From contig JAVHLM010000007.1 in the NCBI GenBank assembly GCA_031082125.1, positions 166,669 through 230,668 on the forward strand: 64,000 bases of DNA. The letters are read 5' to 3'. Positions within the stretch are counted from its first letter, which is position 1, and each line of letters begins with the position of its first letter. A program made the translations under genes and the position numbers. The stretch comes from Candidatus Eremiobacterota bacterium (lineage in GTDB: Bacteria > Vulcanimicrobiota > CADAWZ01 > Ess09-12). The notes beneath the pieces were generated by a model, which saw only the letters and a list, made by a program, of their open reading frames with translations, did no database searches and was not told the DNA's origin. Positions 8,638 to 17,577 of this stretch are shown piece by piece.

Positions 8638-9198
8638 ATGAAGAGATACACCACCGTCACCATGGCAGCCATCTTCCTTCTCATTGCAGGAATCGCTCTT
8701 TTCTATATGGTCGGGAGGCACCTCTTCTCGGGGAAGCATATCAGAACGCGGAGCACCATCACGAAGTATCCCGTGGCTACAGTGACGCAAAAGGTAAACA
8801 GCAAAGAGGGCGGGCCCGATCTCCCCGCGGGGATGAGGTCTTTTTTCCTTATCAGGCTCCGTTTCGCCATAGAGGGGCTTCCCGCAGCGGTGCGGGAGCA
8901 GGGGGCCTCGACCCCTGCGCCGGAGGGTGAAAATCCTTGCAGGATTGAGGATCTGAATGTTGACGCGGCTATCGGAGATGAGAAGATAACGATAAAAGGT
9001 GCCGATCTTACCGCATCCATGCAGATTGTCTGCGATATAAGAATCAGCAGGGAGAGCTTTGAAGCCAGTGACTCCATGAACATCACCGTCACTTACCCGG
9101 GCTACAGGCCCGTGGTGAAAAATGACGTGCCGCTCAGAGAGATCGCGGAAGAGGTAAAAGAAGCGGTGCTTGAGAAGATAATATTGAAGAGAGAGTGA
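8638..9198 (+). CDS. Membrane-anchored hypothetical protein
   Basis: A 186-residue protein starting at ATG 8638, with GAGG 6 nt upstream. One N-terminal membrane segment (about residues 8-26, basic residues before it) is followed by an extracytoplasmic domain of mixed composition ending in a charged helix (E-E-V-K-E-A-V-L-E-K). There is no prepilin cleavage motif and I recognise no family. It lies 15 nt after the PilX-like gene and 7 nt before the glycosyltransferase frame, so it probably belongs to the same transcription unit; a role in the pilus-like machine is inferred from position only. Confidence 0.6.
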   Translation: MKRYTTVTMAAIFLLIAGIALFYMVGRHLFSGKHIRTRSTITKYPVATVTQKVNSKEGGPDLPAGMRSFFLIRLRFAIEGLPAAVREQGASTPAPEGENPCRIEDLNVDAAIGDEKITIKGADLTASMQIVCDIRISRESFEASDSMNITVTYPGYRPVVKNDVPLREIAEEVKEAVLEKIILKRE

Positions 9199-9205
9199 GC
9201 CTCCT

Positions 9206-10437
9206 GTGAGACAGTCTGTATCCGCCTTTCTCAGAAGAGAGCTGCCATATGCCACGGTGCTTTTCCTGCTGCTCATCGCCGCTTTCTCCCTGAGGCTCAT
9301 ACCCTTTTTCCCCCGGAACATCCTGATTTTTGATGAAGCTTATTATACCCCGGTGAAGGATATCCCAGAGCTTCAGCGCTCTCTTCCCCATCCACCCGTC
9401 GCTCTTTACCTGATCAAATGGTGCGGCAAGGTGTGGGGGCCCTATGGATGGAGGGCAGGGGGGGCTCTTACCGGCACTGCGTGCCTCTTTCTTTTCTCGC
9501 TCGTCGCGAGGAGATTTCTCCCGCCGGCCTTTTCTCTGCTGGCCACGTGGTTTCTCTGCCTTGACTTTCTGAACTTCACGCTCTGCCGCCTCGGAATGCT
9601 GGACATTTACGCTTTTTTTTTGTGCTGCTGGCGCTCGTGCTTTTTTTCCGGGGAGAGGATCATCCAGGGCAGCAGGGGCTTCTGTGGCTTTCCATGGGAA
9701 TCGCATGGGGTGCTGCCCTGGGGTGCAAATGGAGCAGCCTGCTTCCTCTTCTCGCCTGCCTGTCATTCTGTCTCTGGAGGATGATGAAGAATAATCCCGA
9801 GAGGTGCGCCCTCTGCCGTGCTCTTTTCTTCTTCCTTGCCGTGCCTCTCCTTGTCTATTTCCTCTGCCACCTGGAGTATGTTTTCCGCTACGGTACATCA
9901 GGCTTTTTTTACCAGCAGGCGGAGAACCTTTTGTATTTAGTCACTCTGGCGGGCCATGACCCGCAGTCTTCTCCGTGGTGGAGCTGGATGCTGCTCATGA
10001 AGCCCCAGCTCCTCTATAAGGATACTTTTTGTTCAGGATCAGGGGAACTCTTTTATTCTGCAGTGGTCCTGCTGGGAAACCCCCTCCTCTGGTGGGCCAG
10101 TATCCCTGCCGTCATCGGCCTGGCATCAAGGGCTTTCAGGGAGGAACTTCCCCTCTTTGTCTTTTTCTCCCTTGTCTTTGAGGTGTTTCTGTGGGTCCTG
10201 TCCCCAAGGAATGGCTATATTTATTATATCCTGAACTTTACTCCTCTGATGATGATAGCGGTGTCATACTATCTTCAACTTCTCTGGGGAAGGGGAAAGT
10301 GGGGAAAGGCGATAGTATGGCTCTTTGGAGCTGCATCGATCCTCAGCTTTGTTTACTTCTCACCCCTGCTTTACGGAACGCCTGTCTGTGCCGAAGGATA
10401 TGGGCAGTTCCGTCTCCTTGGAACCTGGAGCATATGA
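9206..10437 (+). pseudogene. PMT/ArnT-like membrane glycosyltransferase split by a frameshift at a T9 run
   Basis: Two overlapping frames encode consecutive parts of one polytopic membrane glycosyltransferase of the PMT/GT-C type. Part one (GTG 9206) has the early acidic motif F-D-E-A-Y-Y in the first loop and reaches C-R-L-G-M-L-D-I-Y-A-F-F, the usual PMT loop motif. The reading then passes into a run of nine T (9613-9621) and leaves the coding frame; the rest of the protein, with several membrane helices up to T-W-S-I at 10437, continues in the -1 frame from about 9619. Ten T, or a -1 slip on the run, would restore a protein of about 410 residues. These enzymes move a sugar from a polyprenyl carrier to protein or lipid. 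It may be an assembly indel, a phase-variable or slippage-expressed gene, or a true pseudogene. Confidence 0.7.
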
Positions 10438-10445
10438 GAAGGGAG

Positions 10446-11039
10446 CTATTTTTCATCGGTCACGGAGACTGAATCAGCCTGCTTTACCACCCTTCTTTTG
10501 GACTGGGTGGCTGAGCGATAGGTGATGTCCCTGTTCTGCACCTTGTCCCTGGATTTGATTTCGCACTTCAGTGACGAGGTGAATCCCGGTTTTGCCAGGT
10601 CCACCACATACCCCAGGTCGAGGCTCTCGATATTGGTGGCTATCACGTCACGGCCGTTTGCCCCGCTGGGATTGTCGGTCCGCCACCATGCTCTTTCAAC
10701 AGTGTCTTTCACCTGCTCGTATGATATCTTATAGACGTATGCCTGCCCGGAATTCCGGTCTTCAAAGCTCCTGAAAAAAACCACGCGGCTGTTGTTGCAG
10801 GAGGCGGTGTCCAGGGCATAGGCGGAGCGGATCTCGGAGGTGAGCTGCTCTATCACGCCATCAGCCTTCTGCTTCACCGACGTCTCGGCTTTCATGTTCC
10901 TGTAGGCTTTCAGGCTGTCGGTGAGGATAAAGGCAAAGATCAGGATGCACAGTGCCATGAGCGCAATGGCAATCACTGCCTCCAGGAGGGAAAAAGCCCT
11001 GCTTTTCCCTGCGGACTTTCGTGGATGATCTTTATTCAT
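10446..11039 (-). CDS. Prepilin-like minor pilin with Ala at the cleavage position
   Basis: A 197-residue minor pilin. A basic leader (K-S-A-G-K-S-R-A) is followed by F-S-L-L-E-A-V-I-A-I-A-L-M-A-L, the conserved prepilin helix with Glu at +5. The residue at -1 is Ala rather than the usual Gly, which prepilin peptidases accept less often. The rest resembles GspJ/PilW-like globular domains (paired strands, one internal Cys). ATG 11039 is inside the end of the upstream gspH-like gene, overlapping its stop by 8 nt, so the two are translationally coupled. Confidence 0.7.
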   Translation of the reverse strand: MNKDHPRKSAGKSRAFSLLEAVIAIALMALCILIFAFILTDSLKAYRNMKAETSVKQKADGVIEQLTSEIRSAYALDTASCNNSRVVFFRSFEDRNSGQAYVYKISYEQVKDTVERAWWRTDNPSGANGRDVIATNIESLDLGYVVDLAKPGFTSSLKCEIKSRDKVQNRDITYRSATQSKRRVVKQADSVSVTDEK

Positions 11040-11547
11040 GGCCCTCACAGTAAGAATTTCTGGAGACCTCGATGCTCCTTTCGTGCTTCCCGCACTTTAT
11101 TTTAATAGAGAAGGGAGCAGGCAGCGAGTTCATTCTGGCAGTGAGGGGAGCCCACTGGCTGTCCGCGCTGTCTCCCACTGAAGCTGCCGGGCTGAAGGAG
11201 AGGACGGAGCCGTCAGCCACATCGATAAAGAAAGTGCGGGATGCTGAGTCAGCAAGATTCCTCCTTATCTTTTTTTCAGGCTCGGCCCATAGAAAAGCCT
11301 CATCGGCGCTGCATACATATTGATAGGATGATTCCCCCGTAATCTTTATGCCCCACATTTTCTCTTCGTGCTGGGCAAGGGTCCTGCACCTGTTCAGATC
11401 GCTCACGATCATATCCTTCCAGAACTCAACGGCGCGCACTTCGCTGTAGTTGCGGTAATAAGGGATAAGGAGGCCGAGAGCTATCCCGAACAGCATCAGG
11501 ACCACTATCATTTCAACGAGGGTGAAGCCCCCGGTGCTTCTTGTCAT
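11032..11547 (-). CDS. GspH/FimT-like pseudopilin
   Basis: A 171-residue pseudopilin. The short leader M-T-R-S-T-G-G is followed by F-T-L-V-E-M-I-V-V-L-M-L, an ideal prepilin peptidase site (Gly -1, Phe +1, Glu +5). The globular part has the length and beta-rich look of GspH/FimT family proteins. It is the first gene of a two-gene minus-strand unit with the minor pilin downstream, and is divergent from the gspF-like gene, so the 170-nt gap 11548-11717 probably holds promoters for both directions, although I could not define convincing boxes there. Confidence 0.75.
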   Translation of the reverse strand: MTRSTGGFTLVEMIVVLMLFGIALGLLIPYYRNYSEVRAVEFWKDMIVSDLNRCRTLAQHEEKMWGIKITGESSYQYVCSADEAFLWAEPEKKIRRNLADSASRTFFIDVADGSVLSFSPAASVGDSADSQWAPLTARMNSLPAPFSIKIKCGKHERSIEVSRNSYCEGHE

Positions 11548-11717
11548 TTCAGGCTCCTCGGGGGAGGCCGCCCTTCTCTTCCCCCCCGCATTCTCTCATA
11601 ATGAAGGACTTCTTCTTTTATATTCTATCAAATTATCCGGTGAATCGCAATAAAGGAAAAGGCCCTTGATGAAAACGAATTTTCTGATTATCGGCCCTGA
11701 GCAAAGGCAGTGTCCAG

Positions 11718-12968
11718 GTGGTGCGAGTGAAGTCATACAAATATGTGGCGATAGACAGCTCCGGTGAGACCCATGGCGGCGAGGTCAGCGCCAGGAATGT
11801 TGACACAGTGATCATGATGCTGAGGAGAGATGATCTCACCATCATTGACGTTTATTCACCCTCTGACAGACCTGGCATACTGCAGAGAATTTCCGGGTTT
11901 TTGATGACTCTCTTCGGCGTGAAAGAGAGGATCGACGAAAGGACGGTCATATTATTCACGCGCCAGTTCTCGACACTCATCGGTGCGGGGATAAACATCC
12001 TGAGAAGCCTCAGAAGCATCCTGATCGTGGAACAGGACAGAAAATTTAAAAAGGTGATCTCAGGGATACTGATGGCCCTGAGGGAGGGCTTCTCGATCTC
12101 CGGTGCCCTGGCGAAGTTCCCCTTTGTCTTCTCCGAAGTATATATCGGCATAGTGAAGGTGGGGGAGACCTCCGGAAGGCTCTCCGAAGCCTTCCGGACC
12201 ATCGCGCAGGATCTCGAGAAATCATACTCTTTCAAGCAGAAAACCGTTGCCATCCTGACCTATCCGGCGGCAGTCCTCATCTTTTCCCTCGTAATAATCC
12301 TGCTCATGTTCATCTATTTTGTACCCAGCTTTACCGGGATATACGACAAGGTGAACATGGAGCTGCCCCTCTGCACCCTCATCGTCATCAAGGTGGGAAA
12401 GTGCATTCTTGATCCGGTTTTCTGGCTCTATGCCCTCATCATTTCCGCGGTGGCGATCTTCCTGGCTCAGAGCTATATAAGGACGCCCGTGGGCCGTTTC
12501 ACATATGATTCCATGAAGCTGAGGCTCCCCATCTTCGGGGAGCTTATCACGAAAAGGTATCTCTATCAGGTATTCCTTAACCTGGCCTGCATGCTCGAGT
12601 ACGGTGTCTATATGAACGAAGCGCTCACAAAGATAAAAGAAATCTCGCAGAATACCATCCTGAAATACCATATGGAAGAGGTTTACCAGAAAGTCAGGCA
12701 GGGCGATGATCTCTCGGAAGCCATGAGTGCTATCTGGTTCGTGCCAAGGTTTGCCGTCGATTTCATAATGACGGGAGAAGCTACGGGCACGATGGCGGAC
12801 ATGCTCAGGAAGTCGTCGGAGGTCATAGAGCAGGAGCTTCTCCAGAGAGTGGAGACGCTCCTGGCCATGTTTGAGCCATTGGTCATCTCATTGCTCTCCG
12901 TAGTGCTCGGGTTCATCATTATTGCAACTTTTCTTCCCCTCTACAACCTCATAAAGGTTCTCTCATGA
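11718..12968 (+). CDS. Type II secretion/type IV pilus inner-membrane platform protein (GspF/PilC-like)
   Basis: A 416-residue GspF/PilC family protein, the inner-membrane platform that couples the assembly ATPase to pseudopilin polymerisation. It shows the two tandem GspF domains (each with an F-x-R-Q-[FL] type opening; the first at about residue 80 with F-T-R-Q-F-S-T-L-I-G-A-G) and three membrane segments at about 180-200, 230-250 and 385-410. The E-T-S-G-R-L and E-A-T-G-T-M segments match the family's G-E-x-[ST]-G signature in each repeat. The start is uncertain among GTG 11718, 11721 and 11727. No GspE/PilB ATPase, secretin or prepilin peptidase lies in the window. Confidence 0.9.
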   Translation: MVRVKSYKYVAIDSSGETHGGEVSARNVDTVIMMLRRDDLTIIDVYSPSDRPGILQRISGFLMTLFGVKERIDERTVILFTRQFSTLIGAGINILRSLRSILIVEQDRKFKKVISGILMALREGFSISGALAKFPFVFSEVYIGIVKVGETSGRLSEAFRTIAQDLEKSYSFKQKTVAILTYPAAVLIFSLVIILLMFIYFVPSFTGIYDKVNMELPLCTLIVIKVGKCILDPVFWLYALIISAVAIFLAQSYIRTPVGRFTYDSMKLRLPIFGELITKRYLYQVFLNLACMLEYGVYMNEALTKIKEISQNTILKYHMEEVYQKVRQGDDLSEAMSAIWFVPRFAVDFIMTGEATGTMADMLRKSSEVIEQELLQRVETLLAMFEPLVISLLSVVLGFIIIATFLPLYNLIKVLS

Positions 12969-13736
12969 TTTCTCCTTTTCCTGGGCGCCATGCTTCTTCA
13001 GAAGCTCGATTATCTTCACGTTTCCTGTCTTGCGCGCCAGTTCAAGCGGTGTTATGCTGAAATTGTCCACCGCGTTGGCATCGGCGCCCTTCTCTATGAG
13101 AAGGAGAGCCAGTTCCTCGTGGCCTTTTGTAAGGGCGATAAGAAGGGGCAGCGGATCTTTTTCGTTCATTGCGTTTACCTTGGCCTTCCTGGAGAGAAGG
13201 AGCCCGGCAGTCTCGATGCGCCCCTCCTGCACGGCCTTATGGAGAGGCGTCTCATCGATATTATCCTTGGCATTTACCTCGGCGCCGGTCTCGATAAGCC
13301 TTTCCGCCGAGGCTGCATTGCCTTTCATGGCGGCAATGTGGAGGGGGGTGATATTTTCAAAGCTCTGGGAGTTCACATCCAGCCCGCGGGAGAGCAGAAA
13401 ATCCAGGAGATGGGGAGTATTGCAGAGTGCCGCGAAATGGATCAGCGTTTTGCCGGTATTTTCCTTGAAGGTGATGTCAGATCCCGCCTTGAGGAGATGA
13501 AGTCCTGCCTCGCCGTGGCCGTTCTCAAGTGCCACAAGCAGAGCCGTGCGGCCATCCCTGTTCCTGGCGTGCACGAGCCTTTTGTTGGTTTTCAGAAACC
13601 CGATGAGCCTGGGGGAGTTGCCCTCTGCAGCATACTGAAAGAGCTCAATGATTTTCTGTTTTTCATTGAGCTTCAATATGACCAGTACCGCTGCTATGCA
13701 TAGCAGCATGAGCACAATGATAAAGAAGGCCTGCAT
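12963..13736 (-). CDS. Membrane-anchored ankyrin-repeat protein
   Basis: A 257-residue protein. Residues about 2-24 form a hydrophobic anchor (M-Q-A-F-F-I-I-V-L-M-L-L); the rest is six ankyrin repeats with the consensus T-P-L-H-x-A-A and G-A-x-V-N-A-K, as in I-T-P-L-H-I-A-A and E-T-P-L-H-K-A-V, and a terminal T-P-L-E-L-A-R-K-T-G-N. ATG 13736 is chosen because the frame upstream has no protein-like sequence. Ankyrin arrays bind other proteins; the partner is unknown. Its stop overlaps the end of the convergent gspF-like gene by 6 nt. Confidence 0.85.
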   Translation of the reverse strand: MQAFFIIVLMLLCIAAVLVILKLNEKQKIIELFQYAAEGNSPRLIGFLKTNKRLVHARNRDGRTALLVALENGHGEAGLHLLKAGSDITFKENTGKTLIHFAALCNTPHLLDFLLSRGLDVNSQSFENITPLHIAAMKGNAASAERLIETGAEVNAKDNIDETPLHKAVQEGRIETAGLLLSRKAKVNAMNEKDPLPLLIALTKGHEELALLLIEKGADANAVDNFSITPLELARKTGNVKIIELLKKHGAQEKEKS

Positions 13737-13869
13737 TTCGTTTCCAAGGCTCCTTGCTGAAGGGTGCGCTGACGGATTTCCCCCCAGGAGAATTATATCA
13801 GAAGTCAGTGCAAAAGTAAAAGTAACACACACTTCATGAAATACCGTTACAGGCGCCCCCGGAAGTGCA

Positions 13870-14814
13870 TCAGCTCGGCATGCTGCGTGCCTCGCCGCTC
13901 TGAGCCCCGGTAAACTCCACTGTTCTTTTGAGACCTTCATAGAGGCCCACCTCAGGTTTCCATCCCAGCCTCTCGAGGGCCTTCCTGTTGTCAAGGTAAA
14001 CCCTGAACACCTCGCCGGGGCGGGCTGCCTGGTAGGTGGCCTCGCCGCTTGACCCGAGGACTTTCCTGAGCTCGTTGAAAACAGTATTTACCGATGTCTC
14101 CTCGCCTGTACCGATGTTGAAGATATCGCGGCTTCCCTTTTCCAGGGCGATGACATTGGCCTTCACCACGTCGCTTACATAGACAAAATCGCGGGTCTGT
14201 TCCCCGTTGCCGAAAATAACGGGGCTTTTTCCCTCAAGCATTTTCCCCGTGAAGATTGCTATTACGCCCGCCTCACCGAGAGGATCCTGGCGGGGGCCGT
14301 AGACGTTCGCGTACCGAAGGATTGTGTAATCGATGCCGTAGAGATCAGAGAACAGCTCTATGTAATGCTCCAGGGCGTACTTGCTCACCCCGTAGCCTGC
14401 CATGGGCCTTATGGGATGCTTCTCATCGGCGGGCAGATACCGGGGCTCTCCGTAAATGGCGCCGCCTGTCGAGGAGTAGACAATCTTTTTCACTTTGAAT
14501 TTCTTCGCGGCCCTGAGCAGGTTGATCCCTCCCAGTATGTTGATATCTGCGTCAAAAGAAGGGTCCTCAACGGATTTTCTCACGTCAATCTGGGCAGCGA
14601 GGTGGACAATGGCATCTAATCTGTGGCTTTCAAAAACCTTATCTATCTCAGGATTTCTCACATCCATCTCGTGAAATGCCGCTTCTTTGTTAAGGTTGTC
14701 CCTTCTCCCTGTCGAGAGATTATCGATGATCACCACGCGGTGCCCCCGGGCGATTAATTCGTCCACAATATTGGAGCCGATGAATCCTGCCCCCCCCGTT
14801 ACAAGGATGTTCAT
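13870..14814 (-). CDS. NAD-dependent epimerase/dehydratase (UDP-glucose 4-epimerase-like)
   Basis: A 314-residue extended short-chain dehydrogenase. It has the NAD(P)-binding G-G-A-G-F-I-G-S motif near residue 7, D-N-L-S-T-G-R, the H-L-A-A-Q strand, catalytic S-S-T-G-G and Y-G-V-S-K (Tyr and Lys), and N-V-Y-G-P-R further on. This is the typical signature of UDP-glucose/UDP-galactose 4-epimerases and related sugar-nucleotide enzymes; exact substrate not known. AAGGAG precedes ATG 14814 with normal spacing; ATG 14820 is closer than ideal. It probably supplies activated sugars for surface glycans, perhaps for the nearby glycosyltransferase. Confidence 0.88.
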   Translation of the reverse strand: MNILVTGGAGFIGSNIVDELIARGHRVVIIDNLSTGRRDNLNKEAAFHEMDVRNPEIDKVFESHRLDAIVHLAAQIDVRKSVEDPSFDADINILGGINLLRAAKKFKVKKIVYSSTGGAIYGEPRYLPADEKHPIRPMAGYGVSKYALEHYIELFSDLYGIDYTILRYANVYGPRQDPLGEAGVIAIFTGKMLEGKSPVIFGNGEQTRDFVYVSDVVKANVIALEKGSRDIFNIGTGEETSVNTVFNELRKVLGSSGEATYQAARPGEVFRVYLDNRKALERLGWKPEVGLYEGLKRTVEFTGAQSGEARSMPS

Positions 14815-14925
14815 GTTCATTCTCCTTTCTGTGAGAGACTCTGGCTTCTCGGATACTCTCCGTGACTTTCATGGAATCATTTCGTGAGAATGGGAGAGTA
14901 TCCCTTTAGAGATGCAAAAGGGTTA

Positions 14926-16278
14926 ATGAGCTCCCTGTTGAATTATGTCTCTCACTCACTAGAAGGAGGGCTTGAAGTGGAGCCTCACATTGCCATACCT
15001 TTTGAAAACAATTATCTGATTTTGCTGATACTTCTGTTCTGCATCGGCTGCGTTGCCTTTTTCTCCAGCTCTGAAGCGGCGCTCATCTCGGTGAACAGGA
15101 TCAGGATTAAAAACCTTGTCGAGAAGGGGAACAAGCAGGCCAAGGCGGTGGAGAGGGTCATCTCCAAGCATGACAAGCTCTTCGCCACGATCCTCACGAC
15201 GGAGAACATGTTCATAATCCTTGCCTCGTCCCTTGCAGGCGTCCTTGCGGTGAGCCTGCTGGGGAAAAATGGGATTGCCATCTCGACCCTGTTCATGACA
15301 ATCTTCATCGTGATATTCGGCGAGATCACGCCCAAGACTTTTGCTGCCCAGAATGCCGTGAAGGTCTCGCTGCTGGTGGGGCAGGTGATGGAAAAAATAA
15401 TTTATGTGCTCTCTCCCGTCATATCACTTTTTGCTTTCATATCCCGCTCAATAATCAAAGCCCTTGGCGTGAATCCTGCTTCCAACCCCTATCTCCTCAC
15501 CGAGGACGAGATAAAGATGGTCATAAGCGACGGGGCGAAAGAAGGGGTCCTGGCAAAGGCGGAAAAGAAGATGATAGAGGGAATATTCGAGTTCAGCGAT
15601 ACCCTTGCGGGCCAGATCATGGTGCCCCGCGTGGACATGGTGGCCGTATCGGATGAAGAGCCACTGGCGAAAGCCATCGAGTTGATAAACAAAACCGGCC
15701 ATTCCAGGATACCGGTGAGAGAGGGGACCAACGTAGACCATATTGTCGGCGTGGTCTATGCCAAGGACATCCTGAAGCACATGGAAAGAGATATCGCGGC
15801 CATGCCGGTAAAAGAGATCATGCGCTCCCCCCATTTCGCCCCTGAAAGCCAGAACGTCATGGCCCTGCTGTCGGATCTCCGCGAGAAGAAAGCAAGCATC
15901 ACTTTCATCATCGACGAGTTCGGAGGCACGGCGGGGATGATAACCATCGAGATGCTGCTGGAGGAGATTGTGGGCGACATTGAAGACGAGTTTGACATCA
16001 GCCTCCCGAAATATGAAAAAATAAGCGACGACGAGTACATTGTTGATGCCAAGATGACCATCTACGAATTGAAGGAGAAGCTGGACATCGAGCTTCCCGA
16101 GGGTGATTATCAGACCGTGGGAGGTTTTGTCATAAATCTTGTGGAAAATATCCCGTCACTTGGCGATACGGTGGAATACGGTGCCTATGAGTTCATCATA
16201 GAAAAAACCGAGTCGTACCGCCTCTCGCGGATCCGCGTCAGAAGAAAGAAATCCAGGAAAAAAGCCAACCATGGTTGA
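14926..16278 (+). CDS. CNNM/CorC-type membrane protein with CBS pair
   Basis: Residues after the start include a DUF21/CNNM membrane domain (four hydrophobic segments; F-F-S-S-S-E-A-A-L and G-E-I-T-P-K-T are family marks), then two CBS domains (with M-V-P-R-V-D-M-V at the first and a H-S-R-I-P-V loop) and a C-terminal CorC/HlyC domain (D-E-F-G-G-T-A-G-M). These proteins are linked to magnesium/cobalt efflux or transport regulation. ATG 14926 is a choice; in-frame ATG 14890 and GTG 14884 are possible. The stop overlaps the next gene by 8 nt, which suggests coupled translation. Confidence 0.88.
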   Translation: MSSLLNYVSHSLEGGLEVEPHIAIPFENNYLILLILLFCIGCVAFFSSSEAALISVNRIRIKNLVEKGNKQAKAVERVISKHDKLFATILTTENMFIILASSLAGVLAVSLLGKNGIAISTLFMTIFIVIFGEITPKTFAAQNAVKVSLLVGQVMEKIIYVLSPVISLFAFISRSIIKALGVNPASNPYLLTEDEIKMVISDGAKEGVLAKAEKKMIEGIFEFSDTLAGQIMVPRVDMVAVSDEEPLAKAIELINKTGHSRIPVREGTNVDHIVGVVYAKDILKHMERDIAAMPVKEIMRSPHFAPESQNVMALLSDLREKKASITFIIDEFGGTAGMITIEMLLEEIVGDIEDEFDISLPKYEKISDDEYIVDAKMTIYELKEKLDIELPEGDYQTVGGFVINLVENIPSLGDTVEYGAYEFIIEKTESYRLSRIRVRRKKSRKKANHG

Positions 16279-17473
16279 TGTAGTGATTGCAGGAGCAGGT
16301 CCCATGGGGAGCTATGCAGCTGAGAGGCTCTCCTCGAAGGGGTTCCATGTGATGGTCATGGAGGAGCATGAGCAGGTGGGATACCCTGTCCATTGCGCAG
16401 GGATAGTAAGCGAGAGATTTCTTGAAAAATTTCACATCCCGGAAGATATTGTGCAGAACAGGCTCACACGGTTCAGGATCTTTGCTCCCCATGGCCGCAT
16501 CGTAGAATGTCCCCCTGCCATAAGGGCTGCCGTGGTGGACCGCAGAAAGCTCGATGAATACTACGCCGGGCTTGCCCGTCAGGCAGGAGCCCTGTTCTCT
16601 CTCTCCTCAAGGGTGATACAGGTTGATCAGGACAGCGACAAGGTCTACGTGAGGGCAAGAGAGGGGGGCGAGGAGAAAACCATCACGGCAAAGCTCTGCA
16701 TTCTTGCCACGGGATCGATGTCCAACCTTCCCTTCCGCTGCGGAATAGACAGGCCGCACTTCTATTCGAACAGCTTCCAGGTTGAAGCGGTGATAGAGGG
16801 GCTCGAGGGAGTGGAGCTTTACCTGGGAAATGACTTTGCCCCGGGCTCCTTTGCCTATGCAGTCTCGGTAAACAGCGCCACCTCAAAGATAGGGATCATG
16901 GTGAGAAAGCGCCTGAAACAATGCTTTGACAATCTGGTGGGGAGCCCCTATCTCGAGGGGAGAATTGTCAGGCTTGAGAAAAAAAGGGAGTTCCGCAGGA
17001 TTCCCCTGGGCTTCCCCGAGAGCTCGCAGAACGGCAGGATATGCGCCCTTGGCGACGCTGCGGGGCAGCTTAAGACCACCACGGGCGGCGGCATATATTA
17101 CGGCCTCCTGTCTGCGGGAATCCTCGCTGAAACTATTGTGTCGTCAAGGAAATCGGGGGATTTTGACACAAGGGCTCTTGGGAGCTACGACCGTAAATGG
17201 AAAAGGGTAATCGGGAAGGAGCTGCGCATGGGCCTTCTCTTCAGGAGGTTCATCGAGTATCTCTCTGATGATGATTTTGATGCCATTTTCTCCATACTGC
17301 AGAAGAAGGATCTCCTTGACGTCGTGGAAAGGGAGGGGGACTTTGACTTTCACCAGCATCTTGTGCTTTCCCTCCTGAAGGAGCGGGAGTTTCACAGGGT
17401 GGTTTACGGGCTTCTCCACAGGGGAATAAGGCGCCTTTTCCAGCGGAGAAAGAAAAACCTCCATGCCGCGTGA
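16271..17473 (+). CDS. Geranylgeranyl-reductase-like FAD-dependent oxidoreductase
   Basis: A 400-residue flavoprotein of the geranylgeranyl reductase/FixC-like family. The N-terminal dinucleotide-binding motif is G-A-G-P-M-G-S at residues about 8-14; E-E-H then C-A-G-I-V-S follow, and the second FAD contact G-D-A-A-G-Q lies near residue 260, with the T-T-G-G-G-I-Y-Y stretch typical of these enzymes. Members reduce isoprenoid chains or hydroxylate aromatic or lipid substrates; I cannot say which here. The C-terminal 90 residues are rich in charged residues. ATG 16271 overlaps the CNNM-type gene by 8 nt. Confidence 0.85.
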   Translation: MVDVVIAGAGPMGSYAAERLSSKGFHVMVMEEHEQVGYPVHCAGIVSERFLEKFHIPEDIVQNRLTRFRIFAPHGRIVECPPAIRAAVVDRRKLDEYYAGLARQAGALFSLSSRVIQVDQDSDKVYVRAREGGEEKTITAKLCILATGSMSNLPFRCGIDRPHFYSNSFQVEAVIEGLEGVELYLGNDFAPGSFAYAVSVNSATSKIGIMVRKRLKQCFDNLVGSPYLEGRIVRLEKKREFRRIPLGFPESSQNGRICALGDAAGQLKTTTGGGIYYGLLSAGILAETIVSSRKSGDFDTRALGSYDRKWKRVIGKELRMGLLFRRFIEYLSDDDFDAIFSILQKKDLLDVVEREGDFDFHQHLVLSLLKEREFHRVVYGLLHRGIRRLFQRRKKNLHAA

Positions 17474-17577
17474 AAATTTTCCTGGAAACAAATCTGCCTG
17501 CCGGGAGTCTAACACCGGCAGCAGGGTGTTATGAGGCTCTGCGGAAGTCTTGAGGTCATGAAAGGGGTTGAGACAGG

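Noticed and set aside
8605-9898. Two long minus-strand frames opposite the pilus and glycosyltransferase genes
   Set aside because: Composition is typical of antisense shadows, and sense frames have SDs, membrane segments and family motifs.
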